A DNA stretch of 64,000 bases from Tabrizicola fusiformis. Lineage in GTDB: Bacteria; Pseudomonadota; Alphaproteobacteria; Rhodobacterales; Rhodobacteraceae. Position numbers and translations under genes: made by a program. The stretch is taken from the NCBI RefSeq assembly GCF_013328815.1, contig NZ_JABUHN010000001.1, forward strand, positions 124,001 through 188,000. The letters run 5' to 3'. The notes under the pieces were generated by a model that had not been told where the DNA came from, made no database searches, and worked only from the letters and a program-made list of their open reading frames with translations. Shown piece by piece: positions 54,114 to 63,152 of this stretch (positions within the stretch are counted from its first letter, which is position 1; each line of letters opens with the position of its first letter).

Positions 54114-55321
54114 CAATCCAACCGCAGCCGGAAGGCTGCATAGGCGATCATCCCCACCGTTCCGGCAAAGGCGATGGCATAGGGCAGGTGCAGCGCGGTT
54201 TGCCCCAGCGGGGCCGCCGCCGCCACGATGGCCCCACCGGCAAAGGCGCCCATCGGGTTGGTGCCCGTGCCGAAGAACCGATAGGCAGAGTTCACCCGGC
54301 CCAGAAGCGGGCCCGGAATATGCCGCTGCCGGTAGCTGACCGTGGCGATGTTCCAGATCAGCGCCGAAAACGCCTCTATGGTCAGGGCAATCGTGGTCAG
54401 CATCACCGAAGAGCTGACCGCCAGCACAAGGCAAGAGGTGCCAAAGCCAGCCATGCCCAGAAACAGCGCCGCCGTCGGCCCGATCCGTGCGATCAGCGCC
54501 GGGCCCAGCAGGCTGCCCGCCAGCCCGCCCGCCGCCAGAACCGACAGCATCGCGCCATAGCCCGCCGCGTCCAGCCCCAGCACACGTTGGCCGTAAAGCA
54601 CCATCACCGCCCAGACCATGCTGCCAAAGAAGTTGAAGGCGCCCAGCACAAAGGCCAGCCGCCTCAACGTGGCGTGCTGCCAAAGCCAGACCATCCCTTC
54701 GCGCAGGGCGGGCCAGAACGCCTGCCGTGGCCCAAGCGCAACCGGCTGCAACACCATCCGCGCGACCAGCAGCAGCGCCAGCGCCAGCATCCCCGCCTGA
54801 AAGCCGAAGGGCAGCGCAATGGACAGCACGATCAGCAGCCCGGCCAGCGGCGGGCCAAGGAACTGCCCGCCCAGTTGCTCCGTCGTCCAGATCAGCCCGT
54901 TCGCCTTTTCCAGCCGCGCAGTGCCCACCACTTGCGGCAGCATGGTTTGCGCGGTGTTGTCGCGCAGCACCTCGGCCGAACCCAGCGCAAAGGTCAGCGC
55001 AATCAGCGCCCAGACCCCGCCCGCACCCGACAGCATCAGCCCCACCAGCCCCAGCGCCAGCATCAGCCGAAGCCCGTCGCAGGCCAGGATCACCCGGCGG
55101 CGGTCGAAACGGTCGGTCATCACCCCGGCGGGCAGCGACAGCAAAAGCCAGGGCAATTGCCGTGCCGTGGCCACCAGCCCGATCAGCAGCGGATTGTCCG
55201 TCATCAGCGTGGCGGCCCAAGGCAAGGCTACCGCAAGGATGCCATCGCCCAGATTGGTGAAGGCCGAAGCGGTGAACAGGAAACGAAAATTCCGCTCGCG
55301 GAACAGGGGCGCTTCGGTCAT
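54113..55321 (-). CDS. MFS transporter (enterobactin-exporter-like, MFS_3 type)
   Basis: A 402-residue membrane protein with about 12 segments. LFRERNFRFLFTASAFTNLGDGILAVALPW opens it and the loop 2-3 motif reads PAGVMTDRFDRRRV. The C-terminal half has GTNPMGAFAGG. This subgroup includes EntS and macrolide exporters. The ATG at 55321 was chosen because upstream in-frame residues look non-conserved. Flanked on both sides by sibling sRNA candidates. Substrate unknown. Confidence 0.88.
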   Translation of the reverse strand: MTEAPLFRERNFRFLFTASAFTNLGDGILAVALPWAATLMTDNPLLIGLVATARQLPWLLLSLPAGVMTDRFDRRRVILACDGLRLMLALGLVGLMLSGAGGVWALIALTFALGSAEVLRDNTAQTMLPQVVGTARLEKANGLIWTTEQLGGQFLGPPLAGLLIVLSIALPFGFQAGMLALALLLVARMVLQPVALGPRQAFWPALREGMVWLWQHATLRRLAFVLGAFNFFGSMVWAVMVLYGQRVLGLDAAGYGAMLSVLAAGGLAGSLLGPALIARIGPTAALFLGMAGFGTSCLVLAVSSSVMLTTIALTIEAFSALIWNIATVSYRQRHIPGPLLGRVNSAYRFFGTGTNPMGAFAGGAIVAAAAPLGQTALHLPYAIAFAGTVGMIAYAAFRLRLD

Positions 55322-55456
55322 GGCGGCATGATTGGCGCGGGCCTTTCGGGCCGTCAAGGGGCTGGCCGGGCTTTGGTCAGGCGCCACAATCCGGGGTTGT
55401 GACCGAAAAACCATGGTTTCCGCTTATCTGAACACAGGCAATTCGGCGGGGCGGGA

Positions 55457-55526
55457 TTCCGTGGTATGCATGGGACACCTCCCTGTTGGACTTTGGCCCG
55501 GCCCCCGATGGACCGGGCCTTTCTTT
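55457..55526 (+). ncRNA. Candidate sRNA 2: sibling of sRNA 1
   Basis: Hairpin TTCCGTG/CATGGGA (55457-55475, two wobbles), the same CACCTCCCTGTTGGAC block (55476-55491), and a terminator GGCCCGG/CCGGGCC with TTTCTTT (55495-55526). Stem bases differ from copy 1 while layout and the 16-base block are kept, as expected for a structured RNA. It is in the 285-bp gap between the MFS and exonuclease genes. No firm promoter was found. Confidence 0.5.
55495..55526 (+). terminator. Intrinsic terminator of sRNA 2
   Basis: GGCCCGG, 11-base loop, CCGGGCC, then TTTCTTT. It stands 80 bases before the exonuclease III start, with no coding gene upstream on the same strand, which favours a separate short transcript. 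Confidence 0.8.
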
Positions 55527-55606
55527 GCCCTCGGACACCTCTTTGCCGATTGAGACGTCAGGGCCAAGCGACTAGTCTGGCCGCTCAGTCTTAGCGGAGC
55601 GCGCCC

Positions 55607-56395
55607 ATGGCCTTTACCCTTGCCACCTGGAACATCAATTCGGTTCGCCTGCGCGAGGCGCTGGTGGCGCAGCTCATGGCCGAGGAAACCCCGGATATCC
55701 TTTGCCTGCAGGAATGCAAAAGCCCGGTCGAGAGCATCCCGATGGAGCAGTTCCGCGCCCTTGGTTATACCCACATGGTTGCGCGCGGGCAAAAGGGCTA
55801 TAACGGCGTGGCCATCCTGTCCAAGCTGCCCATCACCGATGCGGGCGACAGGGATTACGCCAAGCTGGGTCATGCCCGTCATGTGGCTGCGCGTCTGGAA
55901 AACGGCGTCGTGATCCACAACTGCTATGTGCCCGCCGGGGGCGACATTCCTGACCGCGAGCAGAATGTGAAATTCGGCCAGAAGCTCGATTTCCTGACCG
56001 ACATGCGGGATGCTTTCCGCGCCGACCGACCGGAACGCTCGATTCTGGTGGGCGATCTGAACATCGCGCCGCGCGAAGACGATGTCTGGAACCACAAGGC
56101 GCTGCTCAAGATCGTCAGCCACACCCCGATCGAGGTGCAGCATCTGCACGACGCGCAAGAGGCGGGGGCTTGGGTGGATGTCACCCGGCAGGACATCCCG
56201 CAGGGGCTGCTTTACAGTTGGTGGTCCTATCGCAGCCCCGATTGGGACAGCGCCGACAAGGGCCGCCGGCTGGACCATATCTGGGCCACCCCCGATATCA
56301 GCGCTGCCGCCCATGGCAGCCGCATCCTGCGCCATGTGCGCGGCTGGACCCAGCCCAGCGACCACGCCCCGGTCTTTGCCACGTTTGACCTCTGA
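55607..56395 (+). CDS. xth: Exodeoxyribonuclease III
   Basis: A 262-residue AP-endonuclease/3' exonuclease for base-excision repair. Motifs are ATWNINSVR, LQECKS with the metal Glu, GYNGVAILSK, LVGDLNIAP, LDHIWATPD and the final SDHAPVFATF with the catalytic His. Length and order match XthA. GGAG lies upstream of the ATG. A double hairpin follows the stop. Confidence 0.94.
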   Translation: MAFTLATWNINSVRLREALVAQLMAEETPDILCLQECKSPVESIPMEQFRALGYTHMVARGQKGYNGVAILSKLPITDAGDRDYAKLGHARHVAARLENGVVIHNCYVPAGGDIPDREQNVKFGQKLDFLTDMRDAFRADRPERSILVGDLNIAPREDDVWNHKALLKIVSHTPIEVQHLHDAQEAGAWVDVTRQDIPQGLLYSWWSYRSPDWDSADKGRRLDHIWATPDISAAAHGSRILRHVRGWTQPSDHAPVFATFDL

Positions 56396-56404
56396 CACCC
56401 GAGA

Positions 56405-56448
56405 GCGGAGTTTTTCAGAACTCCGCCCGATTTCTTTGAAGAAATCGG
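56405..56448. terminator. Two head-to-tail hairpins between xth and GT2 gene
   Basis: GCGGAGTT-TTTCAG-AACTCCGC (56405-56426), then CCGATTTCTT-TG-AAGAAATCGG (56427-56448) with no gap. They separate the convergent xth and glycosyltransferase stops. The layout repeats that after mtaB (15271-15313). Confidence 0.6.
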
Positions 56449-56450
56449 CG

Positions 56451-57275
56451 TTAGCGCCCGCGTGTCCAGACGGACGGACCCTTGCCCAGCCTTACCGCCA
56501 GCGAGACGGCGGCATAGGCGCCAAAACCCAACGGGTCGCGCAGCGCCAGAAGTGCAAGCTGCCCCTTGCCAAGCGGTGCCTTGCCCTCGCGGTCAAGCAG
56601 GCCCGGAAAGCGCCGGGCAATCTCGGCCACCCCAGCATCCTGCCGCCGCCGCACCCGGGTCAGGGCGGCAAAACCTTCGATCATCGGCCAGTCATAGCGG
56701 GCCGGGGTCTGCACCCGCTCTGCCGGGTCAAACTGCAGCCGCACAAAGGTATCGTCCGAAATGATGCCGGGAAACGCCCCCCAGCGCGCCCGTCCCGCCG
56801 CATTGACGGCAAAAAGCCCATAGCCCGGCGCGGTTGACCGGGCAAAGGGCAGACGCTGCCAGAAGCGGGCATAGGCCCGGGTCACCGCACTTTGCGCAGG
56901 GGGAATGCGGGCGGTGCCGGTGGCATATCGGGGGGCTTGCCCCACCAGCGCCGCCACCAGTTCCGCCATCAAGGGGGGCGAGACGATCACATCGGCATCG
57001 AGATAGGCGCGCAGATCGCCCGCCGCCGCCGCATCGCCCGCGTTCAGCGCCCCGGGCTTGCCACCCGCCGCAAGCTCCAGCACCGTCAGGCGCCATCCTG
57101 CCTCTGCGGCACGTTCCTGCCAATCGCGTGCCCGCGCTGCGGTGGCGTCGCGGCAGCCGTTGGCGACCACCACCACCTCGGCCCCGCCGGGCACCGGATC
57201 AGAGGCGATCAGGGCGGCAAGACAGGCCCCGATATACCCCTCTTCATTCGAGGCGGGGATGATCAAGCTCAACAT
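56451..57275 (-). CDS. Glycosyltransferase family 2
   Basis: A 274-residue GT-A enzyme. SLIIPASNEEGYIGACL opens the nucleotide-binding half, AAGGKPGALNAG is the usual mid motif, and YLDADVIVSP is the DxD metal site. An acceptor-side ISDDTFVRLQF follows. The C-terminal LLALRDPLGFGAYAAVSLAV is weakly hydrophobic. The ATG overlaps the end of the SGNH-glycosidase gene by seven bases, giving one operon. Likely builds a surface or exported glycan. Confidence 0.87.
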   Translation of the reverse strand: MLSLIIPASNEEGYIGACLAALIASDPVPGGAEVVVVANGCRDATAARARDWQERAAEAGWRLTVLELAAGGKPGALNAGDAAAAGDLRAYLDADVIVSPPLMAELVAALVGQAPRYATGTARIPPAQSAVTRAYARFWQRLPFARSTAPGYGLFAVNAAGRARWGAFPGIISDDTFVRLQFDPAERVQTPARYDWPMIEGFAALTRVRRRQDAGVAEIARRFPGLLDREGKAPLGKGQLALLALRDPLGFGAYAAVSLAVRLGKGPSVWTRGR

Positions 57276-59692
57276 GCCGCGCAGCCCCGCGACAGCACCC
57301 GCCAGCGCGGCGTGTCGTCGCCCAGATGCCGCAATGCGCCCCAGCTTCCCCATTTCCCGGGCCGGTAGACATCGCCAAAGGAATTGAACGGGGCATCCGT
57401 CATGGCGGACCATCCGGCCAACAGGGTTTCATACAGGGCCCCCATCTCGGGCGCGGCGTTCAGTTGCACGAAGAAATCGGTCAGTTCGGCATCCTCCATC
57501 ACCGGACCATAGCCCACCACATGGCTGCCGCCCTCATACATCACCAGTTTCAACCCATGATCGGCGGCCACTGCCGCATGATAGGGCAGCGTTTCGGTCA
57601 GAAGTGTGGCCAGCGTGTCGGTCGGATCGCCGGTGACCGAGCCGTCACGCAATTCCTGTGCCGCCAGCCGGTTGGCCAGCGCATAGGGCACCGCCGAGTC
57701 TGCCGCGCGGCTTTGTGCCAGCCAGTCGCGCACCACGGGCGCCTTGCCCTCGCTGCCCAGCATGGCCGAGAAATAGCCGGTCACGGCATAGGCATCAAAA
57801 CTGTCCACCGGGGCCGGGCGCCCTTCGGCCATCACCAGTGGCGCGTTCAGGATCGCCTCTTCCAGCCCCAGCCAGCCGGTCTGCACCGAGATCACCCGCA
57901 CCAGCCGGGCCGGATCGGCAAAGACCTCTGCCCAGATGGCGGCAACCTCGCTGGCGCGCAGGGCATAGAATTGCACCCAGGTCTGATCCTGACCCCAGCG
58001 GGCGCGGCCCTGCTCCTCGGCCCAGCGGGCCTGGGCGAATTGCCAGTTCCAGACCTCATTCGAATATTCCACCCAAGCCCGCCGTCCGGGTTCCAGCCCC
58101 TTGGCCACCCCGGCCATGTCGCGCACCAGCGTGTCATCGGCCAGATGCGGCACGGCGAACCAGGCATCCGCGTCCAGTTCGTTGGTCAGCGCCACCATCA
58201 CCTCGACCGGAACACCGATGCGGGCCCATGTGTAATCGGATGGCCGGGGCCGGTCGGCAGCCGTCACAAGGCGGCTGTCATTGGTCATGCCCCAATCCAT
58301 GAACCGCAGCATCTTCACCCCCCGGATGCGCGCCAGCCAGTCGGGGTTGAAGATCGCCCCGCTTTCCAACAGCGCCGCCCGGTCTTCGCGCACCACGCGG
58401 ATGTGGCGGATCGGGTCTGCCGGGGCCGTGCGGCCGATGGTCAGAAGGACGGTGCCTTCGCCGGGGGTATAGTCGAACAGGATGCGTCCCGGCGTCGCGC
58501 TGACCACCGCTGCCCGCCCTTCAACCCGCAGGGCGCCGTCCCCCTCCCATGTCAGAACATAGCGTCCGGCGACGCCCGCCGCTTCGGGCGGCAGGTCGGT
58601 CAGGATCAGGGTGGACAGGCCCGTCACCTCGGGCGGAAGGGCCTTGGGCCAGCCCTCGGCATCCAGATAGCCACCTTCGGCAAGCTGGTCATGCTCCCAC
58701 CCGCCCCATTGGCCGGGCAGATGGCCAACCCATGGCCGCGCGGTTTTCATCAGGTCAAGGAAGGGCTGCTGCACCGACCAGTCGGTGACGGAGGAGAGGC
58801 CAAGCGCAAGGTTCGGATTTGTCACCGGCGGGAAGGTGGCCAGTGGCGCCGGGGCGGCGGCCGGCACTTCGGCCACAGCGGGCTGGTTTTCTGGCGTCTC
58901 GGGTCCGGCGGCGGCAGGCACCGGCGCCCCAGCGGGGCGATAGGCAGAGACGACCTCCCATGCGATGCGCTGCATCGCCTGCGCCTGTTCCGCGGTGATC
59001 GCGGCATCGCGCGAAGGCCAGGCCCGGGTCAGCCGCGCGGGCAGTCCTTCGGGCGACTGGCCGGTGATGGTCGCCACCTGCACCATGGCGAGGAAATACA
59101 ATGCCTTGCCGCTGGGGTGAATATCGTCGGACAGCAGGGCGGCAGGGTCGGGCAGCCCCGGCACCTGGCCCGCCTGCATCGCCGCCGCCAGCCGCGCCAT
59201 ACCCTGACCGGCGGGAATCACCGCGACAGGCACGCCATGCGCGCTGGCCATCTCGGCGATGCCTTCCCATGCCGGCAGGTCGGCGGCGATGGCCGCGGTC
59301 CAGCCTGCCAGCCAATCCGCCCCTTCACCCCGTGCAGGCCATGTCTCATAAAGAAAAACGCGCACCTCGGGGTTGGTCTTGGCCGCCAGCGTGGCAAAGC
59401 GGGCCGCCGCCTCGGCGCTGCCCGCATGGCCGCGCGGGTCGCTGACCGGCTGCGCTTCGGTCAGGATCAGCACATCGGCTGGGCGGTTGGCCAGCCGGGC
59501 GCGGGCATCCACGCCCTCGGCCTCCACCGAATGATCCCAGTTGAAGGCCAGCGAGGCGCCATTGATCAGTTGCACCTCAACCACGGTCGGCTGGTGTCGG
59601 TCCAGCGCCGCCTCGACCAGTTCGGGCAGGGTGGGGCCGATCAGGCTGTGCCCGACGAACAACACCTCGAACAACAGCGAAAACAGCGACAT
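57269..59692 (-). CDS. SGNH-hydrolase / glycosidase-like fusion protein
   Basis: An 807-residue two-part protein. Residues ~10-225 are SGNH-like: block I FVGHSLIG (Ser in GHSL), NGASL, VRVFLYETW and DDIHPSG with the Asp/His pair. A Pro/Ala linker (~250-290) leads to a ~510-residue part with RFMDWGMTND, VEVMVALTNELDADAWF and WVEYSNEVWNWQFAQARWA, like a TIM-barrel glycosidase site (NEVWN). No signal peptide precedes block I, which is odd for a polysaccharide enzyme. It starts two bases after the upstream SGNH gene. An O-acyl esterase plus glycan hydrolase or binding role is inferred. Confidence 0.72.
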   Translation of the reverse strand: MSLFSLLFEVLFVGHSLIGPTLPELVEAALDRHQPTVVEVQLINGASLAFNWDHSVEAEGVDARARLANRPADVLILTEAQPVSDPRGHAGSAEAAARFATLAAKTNPEVRVFLYETWPARGEGADWLAGWTAAIAADLPAWEGIAEMASAHGVPVAVIPAGQGMARLAAAMQAGQVPGLPDPAALLSDDIHPSGKALYFLAMVQVATITGQSPEGLPARLTRAWPSRDAAITAEQAQAMQRIAWEVVSAYRPAGAPVPAAAGPETPENQPAVAEVPAAAPAPLATFPPVTNPNLALGLSSVTDWSVQQPFLDLMKTARPWVGHLPGQWGGWEHDQLAEGGYLDAEGWPKALPPEVTGLSTLILTDLPPEAAGVAGRYVLTWEGDGALRVEGRAAVVSATPGRILFDYTPGEGTVLLTIGRTAPADPIRHIRVVREDRAALLESGAIFNPDWLARIRGVKMLRFMDWGMTNDSRLVTAADRPRPSDYTWARIGVPVEVMVALTNELDADAWFAVPHLADDTLVRDMAGVAKGLEPGRRAWVEYSNEVWNWQFAQARWAEEQGRARWGQDQTWVQFYALRASEVAAIWAEVFADPARLVRVISVQTGWLGLEEAILNAPLVMAEGRPAPVDSFDAYAVTGYFSAMLGSEGKAPVVRDWLAQSRAADSAVPYALANRLAAQELRDGSVTGDPTDTLATLLTETLPYHAAVAADHGLKLVMYEGGSHVVGYGPVMEDAELTDFFVQLNAAPEMGALYETLLAGWSAMTDAPFNSFGDVYRPGKWGSWGALRHLGDDTPRWRVLSRGCAAC

Positions 59693-59693
59693 C

Positions 59694-60581
59694 TTACCCC
59701 GGGGTTCCTGACAGTCCGGTTTCAGGATAGCGGCGGATGGTCGCCCAGACCACCTCTTGCAGCCGCGTCAGCGCGGGTTCGGACGGCAAATCCGCCGGGC
59801 TGCCATCGGCGCGGGCAACCGGGGCTGCTGCGGGCAGCCTGTGATACAGCACTGCGTGATGGGTGACGGCCATCAGCCAGGCCCCCAGATCGCTGAAATG
59901 AATCGGGTCGCCCGGCTGGAACAGATCGCGCCGCGAGGTCAGGCCCGGCACGCCGCCCGCCTCGATCGCCCGTGCTGCCGCTGCCATGACCTGACCGCCG
60001 GGGATCAGGTGGATATCCCCCGCCCCCCGCGCCATGGCGGGGCGTAACACCTCATCCAGCCAGCGGCGCGACAGATCGGCGTCGATCCGCTGCAACCAGC
60101 CCTCGGGGTCGTCCAGCCGGTGCCATGTCTCATACAGATACACCCGCACACCCGGATTGCCCGCTCGCGCCACCCCGGCCCAATGTGCCAGCCAGCGCGC
60201 CGAATCGTGCCAGCGGATGGCGTCACGCAGTTCCACCATCTCGGTCAGCACCACGGCATCGAAACCGCCCCCCGCCAGCGCGGTTTCGGCCGGGAGATGG
60301 TCGGGGTGGTCATTCTCCACCGCAAAGCCCGGCACCTCGCCCGTCGCATGGTTGCGCAGCGAGGCGCCCCAACCCAACTGGCTGGCATGGTCATGCCCCG
60401 CCATTGCCGCCAGCATCGCGGGCATGTCGCGGCCCACCAGACTGTGACCAAGGTGATAGGTGCGCAGCGGCCCTGTGGGCCGGGGCAATGTCGCGGCAAC
60501 AGGCGCCGCGCCCTGCGGCCACAGGAACCATCCTGCCCCGGCCAGCGCCGCCCCCGCCCCCAACAGCCATCTTCGCCGCAC
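59694..60581 (-). CDS. SGNH-hydrolase-like protein with N-terminal signal/anchor
   Basis: About 295 residues from a GTG at 60581 (RRRWLLGAGAALAGAGWFLW), which gives a signal or membrane anchor with twin arginines. The SGNH part has YHLGHSLVGRDMP, GWGASLRNH, VRVYLYETWH, IPGGQVMAAAARAIEAG and GDPIHFSDLGAW. It is a clear paralogue of the N-terminal part of the next gene. Longer upstream frames read antisense to the saccharopine genes. Probably an exported carbohydrate O-acyl esterase or transferase; no direct proof. Confidence 0.72.
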   Translation of the reverse strand: MRRRWLLGAGAALAGAGWFLWPQGAAPVAATLPRPTGPLRTYHLGHSLVGRDMPAMLAAMAGHDHASQLGWGASLRNHATGEVPGFAVENDHPDHLPAETALAGGGFDAVVLTEMVELRDAIRWHDSARWLAHWAGVARAGNPGVRVYLYETWHRLDDPEGWLQRIDADLSRRWLDEVLRPAMARGAGDIHLIPGGQVMAAAARAIEAGGVPGLTSRRDLFQPGDPIHFSDLGAWLMAVTHHAVLYHRLPAAAPVARADGSPADLPSEPALTRLQEVVWATIRRYPETGLSGTPG

Positions 60582-60668
60582 CCTGCCCCCCGCATTTCCG
60601 CTTTCGGTCTTCCCCTGATCTGGTATCTCTCGCGCCGTCCGACCAGAGGGCAGCCGAAGGAGAATGCC

Positions 60669-61721
60669 ATGACGCATCTGTGGGTCCGCGCCGAACAGCG
60701 CCCGAACGAGGAACGTGTGGGCCTGACCCCCGAAGGTGCCGCGGCGCTGATCAAGGCGGGCATCCGCGTGACGGTCGAGGAAAGCTCGGTCCGGGCCATT
60801 CCGATCGACGGTTACCTCGCGGCGGGCTGCGAGATTGCCGCCGAGAATCTTTGGCCGCAGGCGCCTGTCGATGCGATCATTTTCGGGCTCAAGGAACTGC
60901 CCGAGGATGGCACGCCCCTGACCCATCGCCACATCATGTTCGGCCATGCCTACAAGGGGCAACCGGCGGGGCAGGTGCTGCTGAAGCGGTTCAAGGCGGG
61001 GGGCGGCACCCTTTACGATCTGGAATATCTGGTGGACCAGACGGGCCGCCGCGTGGCCGCCTTCGGCTATTGGGCCGGCTATGCCGGGGCTGCAGTCAGC
61101 CTGAAATGCTGGGCGGCGCAGCAACGGGGCGAGATTTGCGGCCCAGTGAAGAAGGCCGTCAGCAAGGCGGCGCTTCTGGCCGAGCTGGACGCCGAACTGA
61201 CCGGCCATGACCTGCCGAGCGCGCTGGTGATCGGCGCGCTGGGCCGGGTCGGCACCGGCGCCAGCGACCTTTGCACTGATCTGGGCATCAAGGTCACCCA
61301 ATGGGACATGGCCGAAACGGCGGGCGGCGGCCCTTTCCCGGAAGTGCTGCAACACGAGATTTTCCTGAACTGCATCCTTGCCCGCCCCGGCTGCCCGGTG
61401 TTCGTGCCCGCCAGCGCCAAGACCGACCCCGCGCGCAAGCTGACGGTGATCGGTGATATCGCCTGCGACCCGACTTCGGATTTCTCTCCGATCAAGGTCT
61501 ATGACCGCGCGACGGATTGGGACGCACCGGCGCTGCGCGTGGCAGGAAACCCGCCGCTGGACGTGACCGCCATCGACAACCTGCCGTCGCTGATGCCGGT
61601 GGAGTCGAGCGAGGATTACGCGGCGCAGCTTCTGCCCTCGCTCCTGACGCTGGGTGCGCTGGAGGCCGGGGTCTGGGGCCGGGCAAAGACCGAATATGAC
61701 CGCCACGCGGCGGACCTCTGA
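60669..61721 (+). CDS. Saccharopine dehydrogenase (NAD, L-lysine-forming type)
   Basis: A 350-residue enzyme of the AlaDH/PNT-like fold. WVRAEQRPNEERVGLTPEGAAAL is the usual start; HIMFGHAYKGQ holds catalytic His/Lys, and ALVIGALGRVGTGA is the NAD loop. It interconverts saccharopine with lysine and 2-oxoglutarate. AAGGAGA precedes the ATG at 60669. Its partner saccharopine reductase-like gene follows by 12 bases. In bacteria this pair can make or degrade lysine. Confidence 0.92.
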   Translation: MTHLWVRAEQRPNEERVGLTPEGAAALIKAGIRVTVEESSVRAIPIDGYLAAGCEIAAENLWPQAPVDAIIFGLKELPEDGTPLTHRHIMFGHAYKGQPAGQVLLKRFKAGGGTLYDLEYLVDQTGRRVAAFGYWAGYAGAAVSLKCWAAQQRGEICGPVKKAVSKAALLAELDAELTGHDLPSALVIGALGRVGTGASDLCTDLGIKVTQWDMAETAGGGPFPEVLQHEIFLNCILARPGCPVFVPASAKTDPARKLTVIGDIACDPTSDFSPIKVYDRATDWDAPALRVAGNPPLDVTAIDNLPSLMPVESSEDYAAQLLPSLLTLGALEAGVWGRAKTEYDRHAADL

Positions 61722-61733
61722 AGGGAGATGGAC

Positions 61734-62885
61734 ATGACGATTCACTGGTGCGGAACGGGGCTTTCGTCGGGGCCGGGGCTGCGGCGGCTGCTTGAGACCG
61801 GGCAGAAGGTCGTGGTCTGGAACCGCACGCCGGAAAAGGCGCGCGAGGTGGTGGGCGATCTGGCCAGCGACATCCGCGCCTATTCGCTTGAGGCGCTGAC
61901 GGCGGCCCTGGAACCCGGCGATATCGCGGTGTCGATGCTGCCCGCCGATCAGCATGTGGCGATTGCCAAAGCCTGCCTGTCGAAGGGGGCGCATTTCACC
62001 TCGTCGAGCTATATCGCACCCGAGATGAAGGCGCTGGATGACGATTTCCGCGCCAAGGGGCTGGTTTCGGTCAATGAGGTCGGCCTTGATCCGGGCATCG
62101 ACCACCTGATGGCGCATGACCTTGTGGCGCGCTACCGCGCCTCGGCCGCCTATCACCCCGATAATGTGCTGAGTTTCTTCAGCTATTGTGGCGGTGTGCC
62201 GAAGATTCCCAACGCTTTCCGCTATAAGTTCAGTTGGGCCCCGGCGGGGGTGCTGAAGGCGCTGCGCTCGCCCTCGCGCTCTTTGCGGAATTTCTCGGAA
62301 TTGCGGGTCAACCGGCCTTGGGACGCGATCACCGCCTATGACGCGCCGCTGCCGCAACCGGAAAGCTTTGAGGTTTATCCCAACCGCGACAGCTATCCTT
62401 TCCTGACCGATTACCGCTTTGATCCGGCATGGAAAGTGCGCGATTTCGTGCGGGGAACCATCCGGCTGAATGGCTGGGCCGAAGCATGGGCGCCGATCTT
62501 TGCCGAGATCGAGGGGCTGGAAGGCGCCAGCGCCGCCGAAGTGGATGCCGCCCTGACCGCCCGCGCCAATGCTTTGCTGAAGGAAAACGCCTATGCGCCC
62601 GGTGAGCCGGACCGCGTTGTGCTGTTCGTCAGCCTGAAGGCCGAGCGCGAGGGACGCGCCGTCTTCCACGAAACCTGGGCGATGGATGCCTGGGGCGATG
62701 CCCGTGGTTCGGCCATGGGGCGGCTGGTGTCGGTGCCGGTGTCGCTGGCCATCGAGGCGGTGCAGGCGCGCGAGATTGCGGCGGGGGTGCATCCTGCGCC
62801 ACATGATCCCCGGCTGATCGCCCGCTGGATGGGCGAGATCGGCAAGCTGGCGCAATATCTGCACCGGGTTGACCATCTGGCCTGA
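61734..62885 (+). CDS. Saccharopine dehydrogenase-family protein (LYS9/reductase-like)
   Basis: A 383-residue protein. The start CGTGLSSGPGLRRLLETGQKVVVWNRTPEKA is a Rossmann NADP site, and SVNEVGLDPGIDHLMAHDLV with SYCGGVPKIPNAFRYKFSWAPAGVL is the LYS9-type substrate region. It should interconvert saccharopine with glutamate and aminoadipate semialdehyde. GGGAG sits properly for the ATG at 61734, too close for the one at 61728. Operon partner of the preceding gene. Confidence 0.9.
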   Translation: MTIHWCGTGLSSGPGLRRLLETGQKVVVWNRTPEKAREVVGDLASDIRAYSLEALTAALEPGDIAVSMLPADQHVAIAKACLSKGAHFTSSSYIAPEMKALDDDFRAKGLVSVNEVGLDPGIDHLMAHDLVARYRASAAYHPDNVLSFFSYCGGVPKIPNAFRYKFSWAPAGVLKALRSPSRSLRNFSELRVNRPWDAITAYDAPLPQPESFEVYPNRDSYPFLTDYRFDPAWKVRDFVRGTIRLNGWAEAWAPIFAEIEGLEGASAAEVDAALTARANALLKENAYAPGEPDRVVLFVSLKAEREGRAVFHETWAMDAWGDARGSAMGRLVSVPVSLAIEAVQAREIAAGVHPAPHDPRLIARWMGEIGKLAQYLHRVDHLA

Positions 62886-62963
62886 AGCAAGGCGGCGCCT
62901 CCACGTCGCGTCGCCGACCCTGTTGCGCCCGCGCCGCCCTGACCCCTTGGCGCGGGTGGCGCC

Positions 62964-63011
62964 GCCGGGGGCCCGCCCCCGGCCCCCGGGGATATTTTCG
63001 CCAAGATGAAA
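62964..63011. repeat. Intergenic repeat, copy 3 (reversed CATCTTGGC / AAATATCCCCGGGG core)
   Basis: Hairpin GCCGGGGG-CCCG-CCCCCGGC (62964-62983), then the core in reverse orientation (62984-63011), which reads TTTCATCTTGGC and AAAATATCCCC on the minus strand. It follows the saccharopine genes. Same orientation relative to the upstream gene as copy 2. Confidence 0.7.
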
Positions 63012-63152
63012 TCTGCGGCCTTTGTCCTGGTCCGGATATCCCCGGCGGAGGCAGGCCGGCCAAAGGTGCGGCGGGTGACAGGGGGGCTTTGAAAAGCTAT
63101 GGTCCGTTCCGAGCCCCGGGCAACAGGGGATGGGCAGGACGGGCGAATCATC

